Assembly (NCBI RefSeq): GCF_011745365.1 | Contig: NW_024468914.1 | Location: forward strand, 434,001 to 498,000 | DNA from: Cryphonectria parasitica EP155 | Lineage: Eukaryota; Ascomycota; Sordariomycetes; Diaporthales; Cryphonectriaceae | Length of the DNA: 64,000 nucleotides | Reading direction: 5' to 3' | Shown here: in pieces, positions 16,971 to 29,250 of the stretch | How the letters are laid out: each line of letters opens with the position of its first letter | Numbering within the stretch: position 1 is the first letter of the stretch | The notes under the pieces: model-generated | Seen by the model: the letters and a program-made list of their open reading frames with translations, nothing else | What the model was told of the DNA's origin: nothing | The model's database searches: none | Made by a program: the position numbers and the translations under genes

Positions 16971-19358
16971 TTTATGACATTCGAAAAATCCAAGGGGATC
17001 ATAGAGGAACAGGCAATGTGGGCTAGGTACCAATGGAATCTATAGTTAAAGAGGGGAAATCATCACTTTGGAGGGCAGGACGTATCTGTTCGCATGTCAG
17101 CAAACAGAAATCGGTGTTATCAATCCGAGCGACCCGCATCCCATCAGCCGCCAAGAGCGAATGCAAGTGCTACGCAGTTGCTCACGCAGTATAAGCAGTT
17201 GTCTTTAACACTCCGGGGTTGGAATCCTTTTCAATACACTATGCCTCTTTGAGTTGCTGAATTATATTCCCAAACAATATCCTAAATGCCTTCCTCTGAG
17301 GCCCTTGGCAGTCACGATGGTGGCACACGGAGACCAAGCGTTCGCTCCATTAATCAATTACTCGCTACACATTCTTGGGGATGGCAATAATCCAGCTCCC
17401 TTTCGCGATACAGCCAGAGAGAACACGCTCGAAACTAAGAAATCATTTTGTATGATTATATGGGGGGCTCAGAAAGGCTGAGAAGAATGACCAAGGACTC
17501 TTCGAGCTCACTGATGCCATCTCATTTTGCTGTTAGATACAGTAAGATGCGAGAGATTGGAGGAAATATAGAATGGACAGGGAAGAAGACAATTAAGCCT
17601 CAAAATACAGTATGTTTGTCCATAGTCAGTATTATGAGTTGAGCAGCAACCATCTAGATTGTCAAGCCAGGCACCGTTTGGAGCCAATAAGGAGTGCTGT
17701 GCCTGTCTGCTCTTTAAATGAAGGACTGAGTACAATCTAGGTAATAAACCTGAATGCATGTCTTCACCTGGAATTCTGATCTACTTCTTGTTCGTTTCCT
17801 CCTCCACAGGACAAAACCATAGCATAGAAAGGAATCACCAGAATTGGAGACGGAATTGCTGTGAAAAATGTAAGAGTTTCTCTCACTTGTGATGCAATCT
17901 ATTACTCGCCATAGCACAGAAAAGAATAGCGTATATGGTTCTGTTGCCCGAGACATAAGCTGTGACAGCATAGTCTGAATTGTATTCCGATAAACTCGCG
18001 TTATACTAACACCAGAGGTTGATTGCCTTGCAACGCGAAATCATGAGGTCATCTTGAAATTCACAGACACTCAGGGGTGGCAGTGACAACGCTTCTTGTC
18101 ATGTAAATTCCGAGGCCCCATTTGACTGCGCCCGTTGTTCGTCTCAACCAAAAAAGAGGATCCCATAAGTCTCCCTTGCATGGCTGCCTTCTCACCTCGC
18201 CCACGCTTGCAATTGAGTGGAGCAAACCACAAATCCAGTCCTCAACTTGCACTGACCTGTTCTTATCGGCCAGACTTCCAGCTGCTGATTATGGTACATG
18301 CAAGTCCTTGCTATAACCACTGATTGTATAATACTACGTTGTATTAGCACGAACATGTGGATCTCGGAATGATGTGTCTTTACTCACGATTCTCAAGCGA
18401 TTTCCAACAGCCGAGTCCTCAGGTACCCCATCTCTGACAATGATTCTCATCCCATTCTCCCCCTTTTGATCGACCAGCACAATTCCTGCTGAACGTACTT
18501 TACCCGGCCACGTGCTCTGGAATATTTAGCCAGGTAGTAAAATACTACGTATGCTTGCGTTGGGTACGTTCCCAGGCCCCAAGTCACTGACGATGTGGGA
18601 GACATTTAGGCTAAAATGCCCAGTTATAGGCCATTCGTGGAGACTCGATGCCCACTCTATCATTCAAAAGAGTAAGTAATACTTGACTGAGTAAAAGTGC
18701 TCGACCCATTCCATGTAATTTCCCCCACATATTTCTTAGCAGATTATCTGGGGGAACACTCGACTCTTGTTCTAACCCCAACCACCCCCGCATGACCATG
18801 TGGAGAGAATGGATTCCCCGTTGTAAGTCTGGGGAGAACCACAAAATACACCGCCGGCGTCGGTCTCAGCAACACCGAACACGATCATGATGCTGCTATG
18901 GTAACAGGAGAAATACACACACACCTATAATTACAAGGGAATTTCTTTCCTCTTTTCAAGTACCAGGAAACCCTGACAAAGACTGCAGGGAAATTCAACA
19001 AGGCAATGAATAAGATAGAGAGAGAAAAAGAGAGAAAAAGAGGAAAGTCATGGCTCTCCTCCTCCTCCTCCTCCTCCTCCCCTGCAAGGGAATTCTTTAG
19101 CGAGACGGCACATGGTGCCGACCCAGCAAATCATGATTGCATCCGAGTCGTGGGACTCTTTGTCCGTGGGCTAGATGGATGACCTCAGTCCCTACATACT
19201 GTAAATCCGGGCTAAAGATACTGCAATAATTAATGAGAATAAAATAAATAATAATAAATACTTCCTCCCCTTTTAACCTCACCATCCTACTCTCCTCCCC
19301 TCCCCTTCTTTTTCCTCTTCTTTTCTTCGGTCTACCATCAGGTCTTCCCCCTCCGACC
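16971..19358. other. Intergenic, no supported gene
   Basis: The region is moderately AT-rich with no conserved ORF. A (CTC)n tract (about 19052-19080) and pyrimidine-rich DNA directly upstream of 19359 suggest the GH67 core promoter. Confidence 0.55.
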
Positions 19359-22084
19359 ATGACCATGCTGTGCAGACTCCTCCTCCCCCTCCTCCTAATC
19401 CTCGCAGCAGGCCCAGCCGCGGCCGAGGATGGTCTCGCTGCCTGGCTCCGCTACGCACGCATCCCCGACGCAGCAGACCATGTCAACAGCATCCCCTCGA
19501 CCGTGGTGGCCCTCAGCACCAACCAGTCCAGCCCCGTGTACACGGCCGGCGTGGAGCTGAAGCAAGGGCTCCTGGGGATTCTGGGCAAGTCCGTCTCGGT
19601 GACCACTTCTCTTGCCCTCTCTTCCTCGCAGCAGCAGCAGAACGCCTCGACGTCTTCCATCACAGTCGGCACTTTCGACGCCTACACCCAGGCAGGCGGT
19701 GCGGCTACCACCGCCAACACATCCGCCCTTCTCCTCCAGGGCGATGGGTTCTGGCTCGACACGACACAGGACGACAACGTCCTCATCCTCTCCCACACGG
19801 AACGAGGCGCCCTCTACGGCACCTTCACGTACCTCGCAAAGCTGGCCCAGGGCAACTTCACGCCCGTCGCCTACGCCAGCAACCCCAACGCGCCCGTCCG
19901 CTGGGTGAACCAGTGGGACAACCTCGACAGCAGCATCGAGCGCGGCTACGCCGGGGCCAGCATTTTTTTTGCGGACGGCGTGGTGCGGCAGAACCTGAGC
20001 AGGGTCGCCGACTATGCCCGCCTGCTGGCCTCGGTGGGGATCAACGGTCTGATCGTGAACAATGTGAATGCCGACGAGAACATGCTCAACGACACCAACG
20101 TCGCGGGGCTGGGCCGCATTGCAGACATCATGCGGCCCTATGGCGTGCAGGCCGGGATCTCGCTCAACTTTGCCAGTCCCAACGCCACCCTGGGCACCTT
20201 TGACCCTCTCGACCCGGCCGTGCAGGCGTGGTGGACCAACATCACAGACTACATCTACCAGACGGTGCCGGACCTCGCAGGGTTCCTGGTCAAGGGGGAC
20301 AGCGAGGGCCAGCCCGGTCCCCTGTCCTACAACAGGACGCTGGCCGAGGGCGCCAACCTGTTCGCCAGGCCCACGGCCCCCTACGGCGGCGTCATCATGT
20401 ACCGGGCCTTTGTCTACAACGACGAGCTCAACGAGACGGACTGGTACGCGGACCGGGCCAAGGCCGCCGTGGACTACTTCCAGCCGCTCGACGGCCAGTT
20501 TGACGACAACGTCGTGGTGCAGATCAAGTACGGCCCCATCGACTTCCAGGTGCGCGAGCCCACCAGCCCGCTCTTTGCCAACCTGGTCGACACCAACGTC
20601 GGCATCGAGCTCGAGGTCGCCCAGGAGTACCTGGGCCAGCAGTGCCACCTGGTCTACCTGCCGCCCCTGTGGAAGACGGTGCTGGACTTTGACCTGCGCG
20701 TCGACAACCAGACCTCGCTCGTGCGTGACATTGTCGGCGGCCGCCGCTTCAACAGGACCCTCTCTGGCTCTGCCGCTGTCGTCAACGTCGGCATGAACGC
20801 CACCTGGCTCGGCAGCCACCTGGCCATGTCCAACCTGTACGGCTATGGCCGTCTCGCCTGGGATCCTGCTCTCGACCCGGAGCCCATCCTCCAGGACTGG
20901 ATCCGCCTGACCTTTTCGTCCGACGACACTGTTGTCGACACACTCACTGAGATGTCCATGTTGTCCTGGCCCGCCTATGAGAACTACACGGGCAACCTGG
21001 GCATCCAGACCCTGACCAATATTCTGGGCAACCATTATGGGCCTAAGCCTCAGTCGCAGGATGGAAATGTAGGCTGTCTCTCTCTCTCTCTCTCTCTCTT
21101 TTCTTTCTCTTTTCTGCCCCCTCTTCTTCCTTTATTGCATACATTTCCATCCTTCATCTCTTGACTGACTCTTTTTTTTCTTTCTTCTTTCTTTGCCCTT
21201 CGTTCTAGGGCTACTGCCAGTGGACCCGCGCAGGCCCAACAATGGTAGGCATGGACCGCACCGTCTTCAACGGCACAGGCAACGGCACAGGCTACAGCGC
21301 CCAGTACCCGCCCCAGGTGTACCAGCAATACGAGGACATAGCCACCACTCCCGATGACCTGCTTCTCTGGTTCCACCACGTCCCCTGGACCCAGCCCCTC
21401 CACTCGGGCACCACCGTGATCCAGCACTTCTACGACGCCCACTACGCCGGCGCCCAGACCGCTCAGGACCTCGTGCGCATGTGGAGGTCCCTCGAGGGCC
21501 GCCCCGGCGTCGACCCCCAGCGCTACGGCGAGGTCCTGCACAGGCAGGTCTACCAGGCCGGCCACGCCCTCGTGTGGCGCGACAGCATCGTCGACTTCTA
21601 CTACAACATGACCTCCCTCCCCGACGCCCAGGGCCGCGTCATGCACCACCCCTACCGCATTGAGGCCGAGGACATGACCCTCGACGGGTACGAGATTCTC
21701 TACGTCGAGCCATTTGAGGCCGCCAGCGGGTACAAGGGCATCATGACCACCACCAACGACACCGCCGGCACTGCCACCGCCCTGGTTTCCTTCGACACTG
21801 GTGTCTATGACCTCGCTGTCAACTACTTCGACGTCATCGGTGGCAGGGCCCGCTGGGAGGTCTTCCTTGGGAATAGGTCCGTCGGCTCCTGGGTCGGCGA
21901 TATGGAGGACACTCTAGGCCACGCCCCGAGCCAGCTTCCCGATGAGAGCGCCGCCACCAGGATCACCTTTACGGGCGTCAGCGTCACCAAGGGTGAGGAG
22001 CTCAAGCTTGTGGGGACCCCCGAGGGTATCGAGGCTGCTTTTGTGGATTATGTCAGTTTCCTGCCGCAGGGAATTATAGACTAG
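19359..22084 (+). CDS. aguA: Extracellular alpha-glucuronidase, glycoside hydrolase family 67
   Basis: Exons are 19359-21068 and 21209-22084, giving 861 aa, near the usual fungal GH67 length of about 840. The 140-nt intron has an unusual donor, GTAGGC, and acceptor TCTAG; the splice gives ...DGN|GYCQW, matching the family. A signal peptide (about residues 1-23) directs secretion. The enzyme removes 4-O-methyl-glucuronic acid from xylo-oligosaccharide ends. Hallmarks include 'RWVNQWDN' and 'ERGYAGASIFF'. Glu316 in 'KGDSEGQPG' is the likely acid. Asp395 in 'GPIDFQVREP' and Glu423 in 'VAQEYLGQ' are the likely base pair; their 28-residue spacing equals that of the Cellvibrio enzyme. The intron has a (CT)n tract. 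Confidence 0.96.
21076..21099. repeat. (CT)n microsatellite in the GH67 intron
   Basis: This is an uninterrupted CT dinucleotide run just after the 5' splice site. Confidence 0.85.
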
Positions 22085-23481
22085 AAAGAAAGAAAAGAGA
22101 GAAAAGCCACACACCTTATTTGGGTATGGCCGAGACGTAGGAGTGCAGGGGAGAATAAAGGAAAAAGAAAAAGAAAGAAAAAAGGAGAAAAGGGAAAAAA
22201 AAGTGATCCAAAGTTCTTAGCGTGCAGTAGCAGCTTCATTGCTTGCAGACCCGTCTGTCAAAGTAGCCGGTGCTTTTGGCTCTTGTGCTTGTGCCTCATA
22301 CCTAAATTCCAGTGTCAGCTGTCCCTTTTCTTCTTCTTTTTCTTGTCCACCAAGAAAGTACACATGTTCATCGCACCCCTCAATAAAACACCATCCAACC
22401 AACCCACATCATGGAGGGTGGTGTCGTGTTGGGGGGCGGGAAAAGGGGGTCATCCGCACATCGTGTTCCCGCGAAGATCTGAGACACGGCACCCTCATCA
22501 GAGACATGGTGTCTGCACTTTGATAGTGAACTGTACCGCTCGACCGACCCCCGCGCCGCTCACGCTCAAAGTACACGTTACACCATCACGGTCACACTGC
22601 ATCGATCGGTGGCACAGGGTGTGTAGGTTGTGGCGCCCTTGGCATCGGAACAACGTCCGTTGCTGCCCGGCAAAAAAAACTCGATGCCAATTTTCTAAAG
22701 TTACCCCCCGTGTATAGACTGTCATGGCTTGTACATGATGACGCAGTGTCCGCCCGCCCACCCTCCAGCTCTCTCGATACGAGCACGGCTGCCAGGAAGG
22801 AGGAAGGGAGCGGTGCGAGGGCGGAGAGTAGTCCCAATATGCAATATGAATGCCAAGCGAAAGTGACGTGAAGAAGATGAGACAAAAAGAAACCCAAACC
22901 ATCCCAACAAGAAGATCACCCGCCCATCCCGCTGACCATGACCGGACTGGTACCGCGCTTAGGAAAAACTCCGAGCAAACTCCAACCAAAATAAACGAAA
23001 CGACAACGGAAATAGAAACCGTCCACCCCATACAAAGTCAGTAAATACAACGCTATAGATCCCCGAGTAGATAGATGGTAGATGCAGAAATGAAGGATAA
23101 AAGAACACGAAAAAGCAAGACGAAACGAAAGAACAAAAAGGTGGAGGAAAATCATTGTCGACCAAAATAACACACGCCATTTTACTCCTGAGTAGCTATG
23201 CTTTAAAGACAGGAAGCCAAGCTGGATCGCTGAGGCTGGTATTTTCGAGAAGCGAAGCTGAATATCTGGCCTGACAAGCCCAGCGAGGGCCGAGAAGAAA
23301 AACAACGGGGCTTGCCTGGATGCAATTGATGAAGGTGGGCGTGTTGGTTGATGAGGCAAGTTCGTAGGATAGGGTGATGAATGTGGCCTGGTCGTATGTC
23401 GAAATGAGGGGAAGGATGTTGGCGATGAGTTGACATTCGCTAGGCGTAAAGGCTGATCAATTGCGAAACATCGGGAGATGA
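22085..23481. other. Convergent intergenic region between GH67 and Zn2Cys6 genes
   Basis: Purine-rich DNA follows the GH67 stop and no supported ORF is present. It should hold both 3' UTRs. Confidence 0.55.
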
Positions 23482-25973
23482 TCAACAGCACAGGACATCG
23501 CATCCCATGCTCTTGGCAAGGTCCTGCCAGTCCCAGACGCGTCCCCATTCACCGCGCGCCATGCAGCCCCAGACTTCTTCCAGGAGCTCATACACCCGCT
23601 CCGAGTTCCTCAGGCCCGTGTACCCCTTGACCGTCTTGACAGCAGCCCGTATTCGATCCTGTTGTGTAGGGGAGAAACATGCTGTGCCAATGACGAGACA
23701 TGGGATTAGGAGAAGCTTCTGAGAAGGGTCGCTGGGCTTAAACGAGTCGAGTATGGAGAGTGACTCCTCAACGGCAAGAGTGATCCTGGGGTCATGATTG
23801 GGGGGATGGCGGGAAGGCGGGGGCGAGGTGGTGCCGTGTTGATACTGGCGAGTCGAGTCGAGGCTTGACGTGTGCTGGTGGTGTCTGGCGGGAGGAGGGG
23901 GAAGCGGGGAGATGCTGTAGTTGGCGATGGTGTGGCGACGAACAGGCTGGGGATGCACAGTTGATGCCGACGTGCGAGGCCGCATGGACGGCGAGGAGCA
24001 GCTGCTGTTGTGTCCGGAAGTAGGAGGCGTGTGGGCCGCTCCAGAGCCGGCAGCAGAACCGTGAAACAGGGACACGTTCGCCGACGACGGTGGAGACATG
24101 GGCGAGGGCGGGTAGATTGTGCGGAACAGATAGACCCACATCATCTGCTTGTATAGAAGCGAAACACGATCTCTGCTGTCTCCGGGTGGCCAGCATGGCT
24201 GCCAGTCCCGGATCGCTGCATCGATCTCGGCTGCTCGATACAGACTTGTGTAGTCCACAACAGGGTCCACGCCAGCGGCCATGTTGGATCGGATGGTGTC
24301 CCTCAGCGAGGTGATCTGGCACAGGTAGTTGAACAAGCCATCTGCGACACCCAGCAGCCGAGGGGGGTGTATGCTGGTAATAGGTGCCCAGTCAGCCGAG
24401 GCCAGCCTCGGAGTGAGTGGCTGAGGAAAGCGGATGAGCTCGTCGGCAAAGATGTGGTACTGGAAGAACTCCATGATGAAGGAAAGAAAGGCGGGGTCCT
24501 CTGGCGGGGAGTGTTGGATCAGTCTCTGGTAACCACCAAGGTGCACCCTGTGCTCGCCACGGGGGTTGCCCTCTGCAAGTGCCTCGAGAAGCAGGCAGAT
24601 CATCTGACCGTAGCGGGCTGACAAGATGGTCGAGTACTCTGGGTCGTCCCTATTAGCGCCCTGGGAGCGGGCGATGTCCTCGTAGAATTTTTCCATGGCC
24701 TTCTCATGGTGGTAGTCCGACCTCTGCCGGAGTGCCTCGAGTGTGGTGTTGGGATTGTCCTTGAGGATCTTGAGGCCGTAGGGTGTTTCGAAGTCAAGAT
24801 GTTTGCTGGCAAGTGCGAGGATGGAGTGCATGAGGCCCCGGTGTTTCGTGGCAATGGGGATGAGCAGATCCTTGAATGCGTTCTTGTGCTCGCCCTCGAC
24901 GGTGAGGACTGTGCTGAGGTGGGCGTGGTAGTGCTTCCAGAAGATCATGTCCTCTGCATTCTCCAGGCCGTGGAAGAGGGACTGCATGGTGATGACAGGC
25001 AGGGGGTTGGCGCGGTGCGAATGTCCTGAATCGGCCTGGTCAGCATACGAAGTCATAAGTCGTCACGCCACCACTGGCGTCTGCGTACGCACCTTCGGCA
25101 AGTCTATCCTTGCCACTTCTCCATATCTGCTTCTCCGGATAGCCCTCACAGACGACGGCATTCTTCTCGCAGTTCATGCCTGGAGGAAAATGTTAGCCTG
25201 GTAGCCTCGACCATTGCGGGGACGAGAACTTTGAGACACGTACATCTTGGCTTGGCCTCGTCGCACTTCTTCTTACGCTTCCTGCAGGTTAGGCACCCGG
25301 TCTTGGACCGACCCTTTGTGATCTTGTTCGAGGCAGAGGCAGGGGCCAATGGGTGCTTTCGAGGTCGGCCTCTAGGGCGCTTCGGCTTCGGCTGGGTCAT
25401 GGTGGGACTGGTGTTGCTCGGGACGGGGGTCGGAGGGGCCTCTTTGATTTCATCCAGGCGGACGTCCTCTTCCATCGGCTCGACCTTGGGCACGGCTAGG
25501 CCGTCGTCCGAACCAAAGTCAAAATGAGCGTCAGGGTCGGCCAGGACATGCGTGACGTGAACATCGTCAGAGTTCTCGGGGAAATCTATGCCCCACAGGT
25601 CGGTCGTGGAAGACGAAGAAGCCGAGTGCGACATTGGTGGGGCTTGAAACGACTCCGTAGCAGACGAACAGGCGCTGTCGTCAGTGGACGGACAGGCAGG
25701 CCCATCCATACCGGTGCTGATGGGCGACAACTGCCCGTTCATGTGTCGGGCGGTGACCGACGACGAGCTCGAAGTGGCAGACGTCGAACCGGATCCCGAA
25801 TCAACAATGAAGCTCGACGACGCAAGGCTCGGGTGGGAGTGGTCCAACCACTGGGGAGAACGAGACGGCATCATGGGGTGGTGGCTGTGGCTGCTGAAGT
25901 CCACGCCTCTACCGTTTTCAGCCGTCCACGATAGAATCCTGTCCTGAGCAGTCATGCGCCTGGAGGGGTCCAT
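23482..25973 (-). CDS. Zn(II)2Cys6 transcription factor with AT-hook
   Basis: Exons are 25973-25244, 25179-25093 and 25025-23482, giving 786 aa. The introns (64 and 67 nt) have donors GTACGT and GTGCGT and acceptors TCCAG and TTCAG; the second has a GCTGAC branch-like site. The N-terminus is Ser-rich and disordered. An AT-hook lies at residues about 198-207 ('KRPRGRPRKH'). The binuclear cluster is Cys227-x2-230-x6-237-x6-244-x2-247-x6-254, with intron 1 splitting the codon of Cys244. The C-terminal half looks like the Fungal_trans_2 regulatory domain ('MHSILALASKHL' and following helices). It is a nuclear DNA-binding regulator with unknown targets. It is convergent with GH67, which does not by itself imply it regulates that gene. 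Confidence 0.92.
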
Positions 25974-28300
25974 ACTCGGCGAATGATAACAGATTAATCA
26001 ACCAGCCAGCCAGCGAGCGTCTAGGCTGTGGCTGATCTGGCTTGAATCAGGACAATGGTGTGCAAAGGGGGCTCTGGTCTTGACAGATAAGACGAGCACT
26101 GGGAATGAAGAGTGTGAGGGGGAGAGCAATGGGTGGAGGAGGTAGTGGAGGAGGATATGAGGAGGGAGGGAAAGAACCACGAAGGAAGGCAGACGAGTTG
26201 ACTATAGATGAGAGAAGAGCTGTGTTGTCTGCCGAGAAGAAGGGGAAGGAAGAAGAAAAAAAAGAGCAAGAAAAAAAGACAGGGTAGAAACAGCCCAGGT
26301 GTGGTTGGGCAGTCAATCACGATATGTGTGTTTCGAGAGGTAGGGTGCTATGTGGTCGTTCCGGCGGAGAAAAGACTGGGCCCTGCCTGAGATGCAGTAT
26401 GGAGTGGAGCCCAAATGGAGACGTAGCTCGAGATGCAGGCGAGGCAAGAGGTTGGCGCGCAGTAACGTCGTCGAGTCGTCAAGTGGTCCCTTGGCCGATC
26501 TGAAGTCGCAAGTGGGATGGGGCTGCGGTACGAGAGGTCAGGTTTACCAGAGCGGCATCGATCATGAGACATGAGATGAGGATCAACCTGGCGGTATTCA
26601 GTCTGGTCTGGTCTGTCCTCTTCCTTTCTCTTCTTCTCTTTCACGGCAGTCTAGATGAGTGAGAGGGGGGAGAGGGAGAAAAAGAAGGGGGGGGAAGAAG
26701 ACGGCAAGGAAGAGCAGCCAACGATGTCTCTCGTCTTGCCTCTGACGGTCGACTTGTCCTCTAGGTTCCCTGGTCGTGAAGGTGGTTGAGGTTGGGCCCT
26801 AGTCAACAGCCTCGTGACTGCCTAGGGAAGCAGCGTAGAGGGATATTGGGAACAGGGTTGGACTTGTCTTGCAGATGCAGGCCGTTGTGATGGAACGCTC
26901 GAGAGGTCGACGGGAACACGATCATGAATATGGTGTGGAATGATCCGGTTGGAGGGGGAGGCGGGTAGAGATCTTATTGTGGTAGTCCCCCTGTCCCGTG
27001 TGTGTGTGCTGTGTACCATAGTATGTTGTGCGCCCTGCCTGTCTCGCCTGTCCCATTCTGCTTGAGGGAGAGAAGAGGTAGGTATCTGTCGTGAATGGTA
27101 ACCCGTACCCGGTAGGCCGTGGACCCTGTACGTACTCTACGCCCTCGCTCGAAGCCGCCCATGTCCCTGTTGCAGATAATCCTGCCCTCGTCGATACCCA
27201 CTGGTGACATGACCAGGGTAGTCGAGAAGGAGGGGTCGGTGGATATAGCTGATGCCATGCTAGAGATCGGTTGGCTGGCTGGGCGGTTGCGTGTAGACTG
27301 CGAATGGTGCCAGGTGTCGGATACAGGAATATTTACTGGAGACCACCCAGATAACATCGATGTACCGTAATAGGCCGTAGCAGAGCTTTGAGCAAGGCTA
27401 TCCTTGACGATGCTACTCCAGCCCTTCTGATGCGAGAAGGGTCCTCGCCCAGGTCTGACGACATTATTGAGGAAGGGGGGGGGGGGTGACAGGAGGGGTG
27501 TGTGTGTGGAATTTCTCCGAGATCTTCCGTCGACTCTGTCTCTGTTGGAAGGGTGGAGATACTAAGCAAGTGCTTGGAATGATGAGAGCGATAAATTGGT
27601 GGTGGTGCTGATGATGGCGGTGAGGGCGAGAATGAAAATGAGGACGAGACGGAATGACAGTCAGTGTCGAGAGGTAAACGTGGTGATATGTTGGGAGGGG
27701 AGGAGAAGAAGAAGAAGAAGAAGAAAACAAGAGGTACAATCTCTTACTGCTCACCTCTCTTGCTGCTTCCTTTTCTTCTCCTTCTTCTTCTTCTTTTTTT
27801 TCTTCTTTTTTTTGGGGGGGGGGGGGGCAAGTACACTGAATATATTGAATGCGGGGTCTGGGTCTCGAGTGGAAGGCGCCACGGGGTTTCCCGTCTTTCC
27901 TTGCTTTTTCCCTTGGCTTGGTCACCAAAACTCCTACGAGGTGTGCACGGTGCACGGTGCAGCTGGTGGCTGTCCGCACCTGATCATACAGTACCATACA
28001 GTGTGAGGCTGCACTACTGTGGTAGTACATACTATAGTACCTCCTTCCATTCCTCGACACAGGGCATATTCAGCAGCCACGAGACGATAACGCCTTCTCT
28101 CACTCGGTCTCTGCATCTTTTCTTCCCACTCCTTCTTGTTCTCCGCTCTCTTCATTCTATCTCGCCAGAGTCTAGACCCATGTCTCATGCCGGCGACGGT
28201 GCAAACATTCCGCAGACAGGTTGACTGCATACTACAGCCACCCCGCCAGGTTGAAATACTATGTACTCTTCCTGCGATGGCTTTTGCTTGGCGCTCTCCT
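25974..28300. other. Upstream region of the Zn2Cys6 gene, low-complexity
   Basis: It is rich in purine/pyrimidine tracts: (AAG)n near 27706-27726, a G12 run at about 27475-27486 and a G14 run at about 27814-27827. No supported ORF is present. It is probably a long leader or promoter of the minus-strand regulator. Confidence 0.5.
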
Positions 28301-29193
28301 TCCCACGCTTTAGACCTATAGACCTAACGCTACTTGGCAGGCCGCATGATCTGCAATGCACTGCACGCTCGTTTCAGTTTAGGCCAAACCAGCACACCAA
28401 GTCCTGAGGCATGTGAACGCTGGGCAGCAATGGCCCGGGGCGGTACACAGCATCAGGCTCTTCTCGCGCTTTGCGTTGAGAACTGGCTCTTTGGTACAGA
28501 AGCTCGCAAGACCAGACAGCGTCCAGTCCAGTCTATGACGAACCGCCAGACCATGATTTCAGCCACGTCGCCAATGACTTGGACTGCAGCCATGGAGTTT
28601 ATTTTTCTTGGTGGCCGTGCTGTCATCATGTTGTGCCGTAGCATGCTGCGCCATGCATTTCAGGCACCATTCTATCGTCCGCCTTGGAGAAGAAAAGTCA
28701 GTGGACTATCTACTTTAGGCTTGAAACATGTCCAGATGGCGAGCTGCCAGCTCAGCTATGCCTGCCCTCGACGCCGTCCCTTTGCAGTGTCTGCAACTGC
28801 CGCTAGATTTGCTGCAGAGGAGCCTGATGCTGGGCCGAGATGCATCAAGGTGTGTTGAGATGGGCTGAGGCGCCTTGAAAGATTCTTCCTCGACATAAGC
28901 TCTCTCCCTCCGATTCTGCATATGTACTATGTAGGGCCCCTCGAGTTCCCCCACCTCTCCCCCGTCCTCCTTGCCCGCTTCGTCTACGCCCCGCTAACAT
29001 CTGTCGTACATACATAGAGGGTACATTTTTGCGTGTCCACACATGCTTGGGGCCCCAGCGTGCCCCTCCTTTGTGCCCCTCCACACCTTCTTTTGCATCC
29101 CCCCTGGTCGTTGCAGGCTGCACAAGTGCACACATTCCAGATTTGCAGTGGTCCTGTCGCCGGGGTTTCAGGGCTTTTCGACAGGGTCGTGCG

Positions 29194-29250
29194 CCAGGCG
29201 CTGCTCCGTGCACCAGGCGCTGCTCCGTGCACCAGGCGCTGCTCCGTGCA
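29194..29250. repeat. Three tandem copies of a 19-bp unit
   Basis: The unit CCAGGCGCTGCTCCGTGCA occurs at 29194-29212, 29213-29231 and 29232-29250 without a mismatch. Confidence 0.95.

Noticed and set aside
19395..21035. A 546-codon open frame antisense to the GH67 gene
   Set aside because: It mirrors GC-rich third positions of a clear GH67 gene, has no domain or signal of its own, and starts nowhere near a promoter-like region.
10685..25973. Secondary-metabolite cluster (SDR, methyltransferase, Zn2Cys6 regulator)
   Set aside because: No PKS, NRPS, terpene or other backbone gene in the window. The genes are spread around transposons and a GH67 gene, and the SDR is broken.
28334..28858. A 174-codon ORF in the gene-poor region
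   Set aside because: No domain, no intron signals and no compositional sign of coding. Ordinary for chance ORFs in GC-rich DNA.
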